From: Priapulus caudatus
Taxonomy: Eukaryota > Priapulida > Priapulimorpha > Priapulimorphida > Priapulidae
Direction of reading: 5' to 3'
DNA length: 24,887 nt
Assembly (NCBI RefSeq): GCF_000485595.1
Contig: NW_014577496.1
Coordinates: 322,581 to 347,467 of the forward strand
Shown: piece by piece, positions 1 through 8,475 of the stretch
Numbering within the stretch: position 1 is the first letter of the stretch
Layout: each line of letters opens with the position of its first letter
Translations under genes and position numbers: made by a program
The notes under the pieces: model-generated
Databases searched by the model: none
What the model was told of the DNA's origin: nothing
Seen by the model: the letters and a program-made list of their open reading frames with translations, nothing else

Positions 1-1
1 A

Positions 2-1060
2 TGTAAGGTGTTAAAGGTAAAATGTAATGTGTTAAAGATAGAATGTAATGTGTTAAAGATAAAATGTAATGTGTTAAATATCAAATGTACTGTGTAAAAG
101 GTAAAGGGGGGATAGAATTTAGTAATGGTAAATATATGTTCAATTTTGGTGAGGGAGGGAATAAAGAAAAACAAAATTTAAATAACGAAAAATCAAATAA
201 AAATATACAAAATTAAAATACAATAAAATACGTATTTTAGTCAACGCATCAATACAGTTACGGAAGTTGGTCGCCGCATTACTACGGCTCCCAACTTGTC
301 ATATGGGGGGGAGTAATGTAGAATTAATAGTAAAGAAGTAATAATAATAAATAATGGGAATGGAATAATAATTAGAATAAGGACAGGCTCTTTGTCCTAG
401 AAACACGCACGTAGTGGACTTGACCCGCGGCACGTAATTGGGTGGGTCATAAAAAAGGCGTGACCGCGACCCACGCCAGTGGCCAATAGGAACGCGTGGC
501 CAACGGACACGCGTGAACAGAGATTAATAGCGCGTAACCGGCCAATAGCAGCGCTCGAATTATTGGCATGCTTGACCGGCGGGGCATCAACCAATAGGAA
601 ACAGTGGAGCTAAGACAATAGAAAGAGCGTCACTATAAGAAACGCTGTTTAGGAAATAAGAAAAACTCTCTCTCAGTATTTGCATCTCCGACGCCGAACG
701 TTTTTTATACAGTTATTCGAGCTTTTATCGCTACCCACTTCAACGTTCACTATGTAAGTTATGATTGTATGTCGCGTACCTTTCTGTATACGTGTGGTTC
801 AGTTACATGGACCGAGGTTATGTGTGTGAGCCGTTCGGGCCAGTAAAGCTGTTGTAATCTAACCACGTACCTGCGGCGTTCTATGTTTGTCACCACGGCA
901 TGCAGCGATACCTCTAATAATACACGTAGACACGAACATACGATCACGGGTAACACATACGGGTACGAAGGAGCTATGAGTATAGTCTGAAACATTACAC
1001 AGTGACAGGGTGTGTGCTCTCTGAATTAAAAGAATTGTTGCAGTAATATGTATAAATACA
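2..1060 (+). repeat. LTR-like direct repeat, copy 1
   Basis: A ~1.06-kb unit that recurs in the same orientation at 14212-15375. Both copies start TGTAAGG; TTACA (995-999) and TACA (1057-1060) are candidate ends, and homology to copy 2 continues to about 1060. The order of parts is shared: an AT-rich (GTTAAAG)-type head, a conserved block around 236-310, a run of CCAAT boxes, a TATA box, a pyrimidine-rich initiator-like stretch, then about 370 bases. TG...CA-like ends and a promoter favour a long terminal repeat. No convincing primer binding site follows, so LTR is an inference; a dispersed promoter-bearing repeat is the alternative. Confidence 0.6.
483..680 (+). promoter_or_regulatory. Multi-CCAAT plus TATA promoter inside repeat copy 1
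   Basis: CCAAT boxes lie at 483-487, 542-546 and 591-595, with a reversed one (ATTGG) at 562-566. A TATAA sits at 634-638, about 40 bases after the last CCAAT, and is followed by a CT-rich initiator-like stretch near 665-680. The same order and spacing recur in copy 2. Spacing fits an RNA polymerase II core promoter reading to the right. No protein-coding frame starts soon after it. Confidence 0.6.
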
Positions 1061-2100
1061 AGTGAAAGGTAAGGTTAAGTGTAAGTAGAAGATCAGAGGT
1101 TAAATGTTTAGAGGTTAAATAATCAATAAAATAAAATAAACAGAAGTCACCAGAGGCTAAAATTGCTGCTCTGCCACGAGTTCCTTGCTAAATTAATGTA
1201 GGTACGGGGCGGGCATTTCGGCGACCTGTCGCGCAAAGTCTATGTCCATATATATAGGTATCGTTCTCTGATATCGGATTGAAATTTTATGTCAAAAGCA
1301 ATAACAGCAAGCAACAAAATAATAAACTTGAGAAAAATAATATTTTATTGGTACATTTCGTAAATGAAGAGTTTGCGCGCGGGCATGAACGTACAATATA
1401 AACTCAATTCAATGTCAACTCGCCCGCTGTTTATTTTCAATATAGTCCAGAATCAGATTAGTTGTCTCATATCTAGTAGTGCATGAGTACTACAATTACC
1501 CCTGCGTTACTTTCAGTGTAATCTGCACTGTGACCTCATGCTCATTCATGCAATTTCATTTCATTCAGATTGAGCACACATTAGCACAATGTGATAAACG
1601 CATAGCAGCAGCCAGCGACGAGGTTGGTGTACGTTATAAACAAGTTGCAACCCATGAATACTTGAGACGTATCGGCTTTGTGATATGATGCTACACTTAT
1701 GATTAGATATCACCCCATGTAACGTCACCACATCAAGCAAGGTGGTGTCATATTCTGCTTTCTTCGTCTGTGTTATAAAATGTGCTTTTGTGGGAGATCC
1801 GAGCTGAGGTATAAATCATTATAAGCACGGATACCAAACTAAATCTACTAAAACTTATAATATTTAATTAATTATATAATTCCATAAGCGTTTAATTGAA
1901 CAATATTATTTAATTGTAAAGTTTAACAAAGAAATATTTTCATGTGTATCACATCTCATATTCGTTGACGAGTGAATAAGTTTGATATCTTTTTAATATA
2001 TTGTAAACAACGATTTACTAATGCTAATAATAAGATACTGTACCACTAAAACATAACAATACCGACAAATTTATACTTAAAATCATACAGTTCTACCTTT
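1061..2100. other. AT-rich stretch without recognisable gene
   Basis: About 1 kb between the LTR-like repeat and the CT microsatellite. Only short, unconvincing frames occur, with no splice-consistent exon that I can defend. If the flanking repeats are LTRs this would be leader sequence, but no primer binding site is visible. Confidence 0.4.
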
Positions 2101-2140
2101 TTGAGTAATTTCAGTGACAAACACACATGTTAAAGTGCCT

Positions 2141-2264
2141 CACTCTCTCTCTTTCTCTCTGTCTCTCTCTCTCGCTCTCTCTGCGTCTCTCTCTCTATCT
2201 TTTTCACTCTCTCTCACTTTCTCTCTCTCTCTCTATCTCTCTCTCTCTCTTTCTTTATCTTTCT
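2141..2264. repeat. CT microsatellite
   Basis: Imperfect (CT)n/(CTTT)n tract of about 125 bases with scattered G and A interruptions. Frames through it are low-complexity Ser/Leu runs, not genes. It directly precedes the first of two copies of a dispersed repeat at 2310-2560. Confidence 0.9.
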
Positions 2265-2309
2265 CATTTTCTAAACGCAGGGCAAGTGCTCTTACTACAT
2301 ATATCACGG

Positions 2310-2890
2310 AGGACACATACCGCCATCTATTGGCTGATTATATACTTGTTAGTGTCCCGTCTATCGGGGCGCCGTATCATTCATTATTTAAGAGATGCTA
2401 CGGTGCATATTTTTCACGTGACACTACTGCGTTGAGCATTCGTTCTCCATTTTAAACGTGTAATTTTGTCACCACACTATATTATTTAGTAGATGCTCTG
2501 CATGCACGAATGCAAACTCCTGCGGTGCAACAAGGAAATTTGGTACAATAGTGAGAGATCCGGACAGAGATCTTTCCTGATAAACTAAGAGTGGGCTTTA
2601 AATTGAAAGTATAATTCCATTAAAATACCTATTCCACGTATTTTTTATAAATGCTTATATGCACATACCGCCATATATTGGGCTGATTTAAATCTTGTTA
2701 GTGTTACGTCAGCTAGGACGTCTTATCAGTCAGGTTTCTTATTAATCTACTGCAATAAGTAACTGCCTTCCATTTTAAACAAATACATTGAACAAAGCAA
2801 TTATATTTTATTTCGAAGATCATGGGCATACTCAAGCAAACAGGTTATGCTGTGATGATACAAGGGAATTTTGGTACGACTAGGCACGTT
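2310..2890. repeat. Two direct copies of a ~230-bp dispersed repeat
   Basis: Copy a (about 2310-2560) and copy b (about 2660-2890) share the opening ACATACCGCCAT, a CTTGTTAGTGT block, a CCATTTTAAAC block, and an AAGGGAATTTTGGTAC-like end. They are clearly diverged, offset by 330-350 bases, and show no coding potential. A SINE or MITE duplicated in tandem is plausible; I cannot name the family. Confidence 0.6.
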
Positions 2891-2913
2891 ATGAGTATTA
2901 CAGTTGTAATACA

Positions 2914-2947
2914 GAATTAATAGTAAAGAAGTAATAATAATAAATTA
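2914..2947. repeat. Short fragment of the LTR-like repeat
   Basis: About 30 bases here, from AGAATTAATAGTAAAG through the following (TAA)n, are identical to part of the LTR-like unit at 318-352. This is either a third truncated trace of that repeat or a rearrangement. It lies just before the GC-rich frame at 3091. Confidence 0.5.
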
Positions 2948-3090
2948 TTACAATAAACATTACAATGGTCCGTAGACCACTACGTGTAGAGAGTATCATT
3001 GTCGCATGAAGTATGTTTAATGTCGTGTATAGTCCAGGTATTAATTCATGTTTTTTGTTGTTGTCGAGTGTAAGTCATCGCTGCTGCTGA

Positions 3091-3594
3091 GAGAGTACGC
3101 TACGAAGTGAGAGAGCGGAAACGAAGCGTCTTTGTCACCATCCACGCACCACCAGTCGCTACCCGGTCGGCATCGCTACACCACCAGGAGGACGCGACCT
3201 CGCCGGGCGTCCCGCTAGCGTGGAGGGCGCGGCGCGAGCTGACCACCCCGAGCCACTTTACGTCCCACCACCGCATGTGGCGAGCACCCGGCCGCCCATC
3301 GATAGGGATGCCCTGCGGGCAGACTCAGCGACCGGAGCGCCCGGCCCTCCCCGCTACCCAACCGGCCGGCCCGAATCCCCTCCCACAACTCCCCGGTTCA
3401 TCTACCCGGGACCGGGCGCAGCGTCAGCAGTGCTACGGCTGACGCAGTACGACAGCTGGGTGGCGTTCCGGGCAGATGTCCGCCGGTACCGGGCCAACAA
3501 CCCGGGTTGGACCGTCGTCCACCGCGACGACGACGACGCGACAATCGCTGTCGTGCCGCTCGAACTTGCGCAGCTGCTGGGGGTTTCCCTATAG
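3091..3594 (+). CDS. GC-rich open frame of unknown function (no ATG start)
   Basis: An uninterrupted frame of 167 codons between the TGA at 3088 and the TAG at 3592-3594. It is strikingly GC-rich in an AT-rich neighbourhood. The N-terminal two thirds is rich in Pro, Arg, Ala and Gly. The last ~50 residues look globular, with a Trp-containing QYDSW...FRADVRRYR segment, a GWTVVHRDDDD acidic patch and a hydrophobic VVPLELAQLLG end. There is no in-frame ATG, so it could be the 3' exon of a spliced gene, or the start of a retrotransposon ORF1/gag lying downstream of the LTR-like repeat. A polyadenylation signal AATAAA follows at 3868-3873. I recognise no family; translation is unproven. Confidence 0.35.
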   Translation, partial: ESTLRSERAETKRLCHHPRTTSRYPVGIATPPGGRDLAGRPASVEGAARADHPEPLYVPPPHVASTRPPIDRDALRADSATGAPGPPRYPTGRPESPPTTPRFIYPGPGAASAVLRLTQYDSWVAFRADVRRYRANNPGWTVVHRDDDDATIAVVPLELAQLLGVSL

Positions 3595-3867
3595 TCCGGC
3601 AGAAAAGATGGCTTTTTTGCTTAAACCTTGCAATTGGGTATATAGTTTTTTTTATTGCTCTAAAAGTTTGCCTTCATAGTCGACTTCAATGATCCACCAA
3701 CTGTCACTCTGGCAGTGGTGGGGAATTTACTCTACACACCCTTTATTTAATACTAGCTGCTTATTATAGGAAAAAATGTTAATGCAGTACACACGTTTGC
3801 TCCGCGGCCATGTTACCGATTGTACAGACCTGCGTTTAGATTTCATGAAGAACTGTTACAAAGTAGC

Positions 3868-3873
3868 AATAAA
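3868..3873 (+). promoter_or_regulatory. Candidate polyadenylation signal
   Basis: Canonical AATAAA about 275 bases after the stop of the GC-rich frame ending at 3594, in AT-rich DNA. The spacing suits a 3' UTR, but such hexamers are common by chance here. Confidence 0.3.
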
Positions 3874-4084
3874 ATAATTGAACGAGCTCACAGTAGGTAT
3901 ACTCTATCATTTGCGCGAGAAAAATGAGATGTAATAAGAAATATTATATATAAATATTATCAGGAAGGGAAATAATAAGAAATTTCTATTTATCCACTGA
4001 TGTTATGTATAGCCGCTACACAATCAAATTTAACGCTCGAGTTACAGCGTTAACCGAGTTAGCGAAATTTATGTAGCGTTCTAC

Positions 4085-4830
4085 CGACACACCCGTGCGT
4101 TGGTGCGTCTGTGTTACGTTCGTGCGTACGTCTGTTTACGTTCTGTTGTAACGTGCATGCGTAGCGTGCGTACGTACGTCAGTGTGTACCGGCGTCTCTG
4201 TTACGTTGTGTGTGTAATGCGTCTTGCGTGCGTACGTACGCTGTGTGTACGCTCGTGCGTCGCGTGCGTGCGTTCTCGTGTGTACGTGCGTTCATGTGTA
4301 TAGCTGCGTGCGTTACGTCCGTCTGTGTGTACTGCTACGGCTGCGTGCGTGCGTTACGTCTTGCTACGTGCGTGCTGCGTGCGTGCCGTACGGTCTGTGT
4401 GTACGCGCGGTGCTGCTGCGTGGCGGTACGTCTTTGTAATCTCGCGTGCGTGCGTACGTACGTCTGTGCATGTGTACGCGCAGTAAGTCTGTGTGTAAGT
4501 GCTGCAGTACGTGCGTGGCGTCTGTGCGTAGCGTAAGTCTGTGTGTGCTGCATGCGTGCGTGAACTTGTGTACGTACGTGCGTGCGTACTTACGTCTGTG
4601 GTATACGTGGTCTCTGGTGTAGTGCGTACGTGCGTACCGTACGCTGTGTCTACGCGCGTGCGTGCTGGCTCGTACTTCTGTGATGTACGTATACCTGTGT
4701 GCGTCGTCCTGTGTGACGTTACGCGTAACGTCTGTGTGCGTATAGTGCAGGACGTCTGTGTACGTATATGCGTCGTGAATTTGTGCGTTTATGAAGGTTC
4801 TTACTATACGTACGTACTAATTAGTACGTA
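4085..4830. repeat. TGCGTACG-type minisatellite in the outer left arm
   Basis: About 750 bases built of variable ~10-base words such as GTGCGTACGT and CTGTGTACGT. All frames through it are Cys/Val/Arg or Thr/His/Arg low-complexity shadows. The words match those of the foldback at 8476-10531 (direct to its right arm, inverted to its left arm). The inverted partner is absent at the corresponding place within the right Harbinger copy, where only about 55 bases separate the shared sequence from the element end. Confidence 0.8.
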
Positions 4831-5244
4831 CAAGTGTTATTGCCCCCACCGAGCTTCGTGGGAGTTATGTACACGTCACACCATACGCGTCTACCCGTAC
4901 AGCGCACCACCCTCACACACAGTCACACATAGCGTATTGCGAAACTATGAGTTGCGTGTAAAAAAATTTTTATACGACAACCAACCGCAACCAAATCAAC
5001 AATTATTTGTCAATTCTAGCCTATTCACTATGTTTCGTGTGATTGCGTGTGGGGTTGCAGAACTGAACTTATGATCCCCAATATATGGATCACGCTGCGT
5101 AGAGTTGCGTCAGCGTTGCGTGTGAATGCCGTGGAGAATTACAGATGCGTTTGAGTTTCGTTCAAAACTTACAGTTGCCGTTGACCTGCGATGCTAGTTG
5201 CGTGCTAATTGGCGAAATCGTCACGTGGTAAAACACCTGTAATA

Positions 5245-5690
5245 AAAACTTTAATAATAAAACCGTAGTACGTAAAACTGCATGTCGAGTATTGAGGTAC
5301 CCAAGCCAGGTGCCGCAAATTACTGCCACTTCAGCCAGGTCACAGGGCAACTCTGTACTTGGGTTTGCTGATGATGCGAAGGACCAAACTCTCGAAGCTT
5401 CAAGCTCCGAGTACTCTCGGGCATCCATGAAGTTCTGAATGCACTGTCCTAGTTCCGGGAGCTCCACCGAGCTTAGGTCGAAGACCAAATCAAGCGCTGC
5501 TAATCTATGTCTAACCACACTCTTCTTCTTTCTTTTTCTTCTTCTTCTTCTTCTTCTCTCTTCTTCTCCTCCTTCTTTTATTCTTATCTGTAGTGCATTG
5601 AGTGCTAAATTGAGCAATTCTAAACTGAATATCCAATAAAGCAAGAGGTAGCTCCCTGTTGTACCGCTCGGCAGGTCCACAACAATGACA
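5245..5690 (-). pseudogene. Truncated Harbinger-type transposase, left copy
   Basis: Minus-strand remnant of the N-terminal part of a PIF/Harbinger transposase (DDE_Tnp_4 family). It begins with a MDLP-like start whose ATG is GTG here (ATG in the partner copy at 7019). A long Arg/Lys-rich tract follows, encoded by an expanded TTC/GAA microsatellite (5520-5579), then a QCIQNFMDA segment and an ELPCDLAEVAV segment. These align with the partner copy and with the family's usual N-terminal layout. The frame leaves the family after about 5270, because the catalytic region corresponding to 7395-8095 of the right copy is missing. Non-autonomous at best. Confidence 0.75.
5520..5579. repeat. TTC/GAA microsatellite
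   Basis: Imperfect (TTC)n of about 60 bases. On the minus strand it encodes the Glu/Arg/Lys-rich tract of the left transposase remnant. The inverted partner at 7107-7124 has only a short AGAAGAAAGAAGAAG stretch, so this is a local expansion. Confidence 0.85.
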
Positions 5691-5933
5691 CCCGATCTAG
5701 AAAATCCAATTTATTTTAAGCATTCCAACACGCATGTAGTACAACTAACACGCAACTCACAGTAACAATAGGTCTGGGGACACCTGGAAGTAACTCATAA
5801 TAGGTTGGGGGACGCTACACCTCAACATGATCGCAACAGGCACGGCAACCGATCCACAACATGGATCGCAACAAGGTAAGAGACAACACTTCGCACATTC
5901 CTACAAAACCTGGCCAGACTACTGCAAATATGA

Positions 5934-6143
5934 CCTGCGATCACCTGCGTTCATGAACTATGATTGCGTACATGTTGCGATCGTGTTGGCGATCGTGTGC
6001 GATCGTTGTTGCGATCGTGTTCCGTGCTAGCGTACCTGTTGCCGTCCCTGATGCCGTATAAATTGATCGCGAGGCATTCGCAAGAATTATTGAACATGCA
6101 AACATCTTGAACTTACTTAGCGCTGTTTCTGCGATCACCTGCG
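5934..6143. repeat. Subterminal TGCGATCACCTGCG motifs (left arm)
   Basis: TGCGATCACCTGCG occurs at 5936-5949 and 6130-6143. It recurs inverted in the right arm at 6455-6468 and, shortened by one base, at 8206-8219. Multiple GCGATCGTGT words (5977-6021) and ATGAGTTGCGTGT-like words surround them. Repeated short words near the ends are typical transposase-binding sites in Harbinger elements; binding is inferred. Confidence 0.5.
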
Positions 6144-6279
6144 TCTTGTGGTATTCAAACCTATAAAACTATTAGTTGCGTGTGATTGTTCCGGAACTTA
6201 TGCCCACTATTTTTTATTTCGCAACATCCAACTTGATGATCGCTATGGTGTGACGCGACCTAATTTAATGTCGGTTAAA

Positions 6280-6325
6280 CTTGAGTTAAACGTCTATACG
6301 GGCTTAACCTCGAGTAAGGTAACTC
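6280..6325. repeat. Palindrome centre and element-end junction
   Basis: Left half reads ACTTGAGTTAA (6280-6289 region) and right half reads TTAACCTCGAGT (6304-6315), separated by a ~14-base non-symmetric spacer (6290-6303). A further AACTCGAGTT lies at 6320-6329. The two halves are the 5' ends of the two Harbinger copies facing each other. TTA is present on both sides, consistent with a shared or adjacent target duplication. Confidence 0.65.
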
Positions 6326-6525
6326 GAGTTCGCTTAAGTCTGCTCAACATGCAGATCACCAGTTGCGTAGGTTGCGGACACGAAACAAGTGGCATAGTTC
6401 GAACGCAACTCACACGCAACCTAATAGGTTTATAGGTTTGAAGTACGCAAAGCCGCAGGTGATCGCAGACACACCAGAGTACGTTCAGAAATTGAACTGT
6501 TGCAGAAATTCTCTAGCGAATGCCT

Positions 6526-6626
6526 GGGGGGGGGGGGTGGGGCGGGGGGGGGGGGGGACGGGGGAGGGGGGGCGGGGGGGGGCGGGGGGGGGGCGGGGGG
6601 GGGGGAGGGGTGGCGGGGGGGGGGGG
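6526..6626. repeat. Poly-G / GGGGC tract
   Basis: About 100 bases of G runs broken by single C, T or A. It sits where the two arms otherwise align without a gap (6070 pairs with 6524, 6064 with 6635), so it is an insertion or expansion in the right arm only. It has strong G-quadruplex potential on the + strand. The run lengths are unlikely to be sequenced exactly. Gly-only or Pro-only frames here are not genes. Confidence 0.85.
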
Positions 6627-6956
6627 AAAAATCCCATTATACGCACAGGGACGCAACAGTAACGCTACGCACGGAACCACGCTCGCACACGATCGCAACT
6701 GTAGCGCAACTCATAAGTTATAAACGCAGGTATCGCCAGGCCCAAATTTGAGGTATCTGGCCGTTTTGGTGCGTACAGTTGGCGAATGGTTGCCTACCTG
6801 TTGCGATCAATGTTGTCGATCGTGTGACAATCCTGTTGCGTTGTAGCGTACCCAACCTATTGTGCGTATTCCTAGTATCCAACCTATGCCCTCTATCAAC
6901 CTATTAGTATGCGTGTGAGTTGCGTGTAAGTCGTACTACATGCGTGTTGGAAATGG

Positions 6957-6968
6957 CATAAATAGGGG
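6957..6968 (+). promoter_or_regulatory. Candidate TATA box of the right Harbinger copy
   Basis: GCATAAATAGGGG-like TATA element about 50 bases before the ATG at 7019, just inside the conserved subterminal repeats. The partner arm has the related AATTTATTTTAAGC at about 5709-5722. Confidence 0.45.
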
Positions 6969-7018
6969 CCTTTTCCTAGATCGGTGTCAGTTTTGTTGGA
7001 CTCCGAGGTGACATAAAC

Positions 7019-8095
7019 ATGGAGCTCCCTCTTGCTGTATTGGAACATCAGTTTAAATACTGGTCAATTTACACTCCCACTACATACCAAATAGAATACA
7101 ACAAAGGGAGAAGAAAGAAGAAGAGTGTGGGTTAACCCATGGGATTCGCAGGCGCCTTCACTCTTGTTCCTACACCAGCTTTCTGATTGAGCTCCGGAAC
7201 CCGAGGACAAGTGCATTCAAGAACTTCATGCGGATGCCCCGCCGAATTACGATGAGCTCTCGGAGATTGGTCTCGCATCACGAAGCAAAACTCCCAAGTA
7301 CAGGTTGCCCCTGACCTGCTGAGCTGGCAGTCACTTTGCGGCACCTGGCTGCCTCGGGGTACAAGTATCCGACATGCAGTACGGATGAGAGAGTACCCAC
7401 CCAACACCATATCAGTCGTGTCCGTGAGGTCTTCCAAGCATCATTGATGAGTAATGGAGGAGGTGATACCTGCCCACTCACTTCCTGAGGGATGGCGGCC
7501 CCAATATAACAACTTCAATAAGAGTGGAATTTTCCCCGCATACATGATGTGGGCCCAGATGGAAGCACGCTGCATGTAGGTGTCCCTCCATACAGTGGAT
7601 ATGATTCCAACTTACAAGGGGTCTACACTCTGTGGTGCCCCTGGCCCTGGTTGGGTGCTCCACTTCACATGAGTCACGCAAGGACCAAGGAACCATCGTT
7701 GCAAGTGGGGCGCCGACCTTTGATCTTACATCGTATGAGGGGTCCAGCACCTGGGCCTGATGTGCCGACGCTCTTCAGGCTCTTGCAGATGTCTTTGTAG
7801 GCTTTGAGTTGGGATTTTCGCACATCATTGGGTTCTCCCTCAGCAACTCAACACCGACTCTCTGGCCTCGCTGATGGTAACACATTCTTTATTTACTGGC
7901 TTGCTAGGTTTGCCCGCTTTCTTCTATCGGATTTGGGTAGAGAACAGAGCCATGTTCATCATAAGAAATGACTTGCTGCATTATTGAATGATGTGAATGA
8001 ATGGAGGATCACGGTCAATGGTCTCATAGCGAGGAGGAGTTGAGACACTGGGAGACCTGCGACCTGGACGCTGCTCGGGTGAAGGCCTTTAACAG
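7019..8095 (+). pseudogene. PIF/Harbinger transposase, right copy (frameshifted)
   Basis: The transposase would cut and rejoin transposon DNA in the nucleus. It starts at ATG 7019 with MELPLAVLEHQF, then a GRRKKKS basic tract (7109-7126). AVTLRHLAASGYKYPT (7328-7375) matches the conserved family helix, followed by an NTISVV-like word near 7399. LPEGWRPQYNNFNK (7481-7522) and WNFP (7525-7536) follow, then GPDG (about 7549-7560), equivalent to the first catalytic Asp in GAIDGKH. YDSNLQGVYTL lies near 7600-7632 and GTIVASGAPTFDLTS at 7689-7733, where the second catalytic Asp of SDA appears as Gly. An ARFARFLLSDLG word near 7906-7941 replaces the VENAFG box that holds the Glu. At least four frame changes and in-frame stops are needed to follow it. 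Decayed, or damaged by sequencing indels; the catalytic changes suggest true decay. Confidence 0.8.
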
Positions 8096-8475
8096 AGGTT
8101 AGTACAAGGTTTAACCACGTACCGATCATTCCAACTACACGCAGGTCCAAACGCACTTGTAATTCTTGAACGAACTCAAACGCAAACTCTCGTAACGCAC
8201 TCGAAGCAGGTGATCGCAGATATTAGGGAATCATCACGTTTAGTTCGCATACCACACGCACCACACACGCAACACACCATGCCCACAGCGCCACCGCGCC
8301 ACCCATAGGTTGAATAGTTGAATTGTGTTTGGGTTGCGTTTGGGCGTATAAAAATTTTTTAAGCACGCAACTCATAAGGTTTTCAGCAATACGCCATGTT
8401 GAAGGCGCCTTTAACCTCGATGCGACTGGCTCGTTCGATCAACTCGAGTTAAATTAGAGAATTGTTAGTTAATAG

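Larger units (their letters stand above)
4030..8452. mobile_element. 4.4-kb palindrome: head-to-head pair of PIF/Harbinger-type transposons
   Basis: An imperfect palindrome centred near 6296. Paired stretches (left with inverted right) are: 4931-4990 with 8320-8397; 5100-5245 with 8100-8215; 5270-5480 with 7180-7390; 5500-5775 with 6900-7140; 5780-5935 with 6740-6880; 5935-6064 with 6635-6745; 6070-6235 with 6360-6524. Both arms carry Harbinger-type transposase sequence reading outward from the centre. All four element ends carry TTA plus an ACTCGAGTT-like motif: 4030-4043, 6280-6289, 6304-6325 and 8441-8451. Harbinger elements target TWA trinucleotides, which fits. Arms differ by large indels: a ~700-bp loss in the left copy, a poly-G block in the right copy, and a ~800-bp TGCG-repeat block in the left copy. 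Confidence 0.8.

Noticed and set aside
681-700. CGACGCCGAACG as a retroviral-type primer binding site
   Set aside because: It lies inside the repeated unit in both copies, with shared sequence continuing ~370 bases, and the match to tRNA ends is partial and not conserved in copy 2.
4085-4830. Telomere-like or CRISPR-like array
   Set aside because: Units vary in length and sequence, no spacers, and the word does not match known telomere repeats; a transposon-associated minisatellite fits better.
4100-5074. Cys/Val/Arg-rich open frames through the TGCGTACG repeats
   Set aside because: They follow the decamer repeat in every frame and have no start context, domain or promoter; compositional shadows.
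6363-6751. Gly-rich and Pro-rich frames over the poly-G block
   Set aside because: Pure homopolymer translation.
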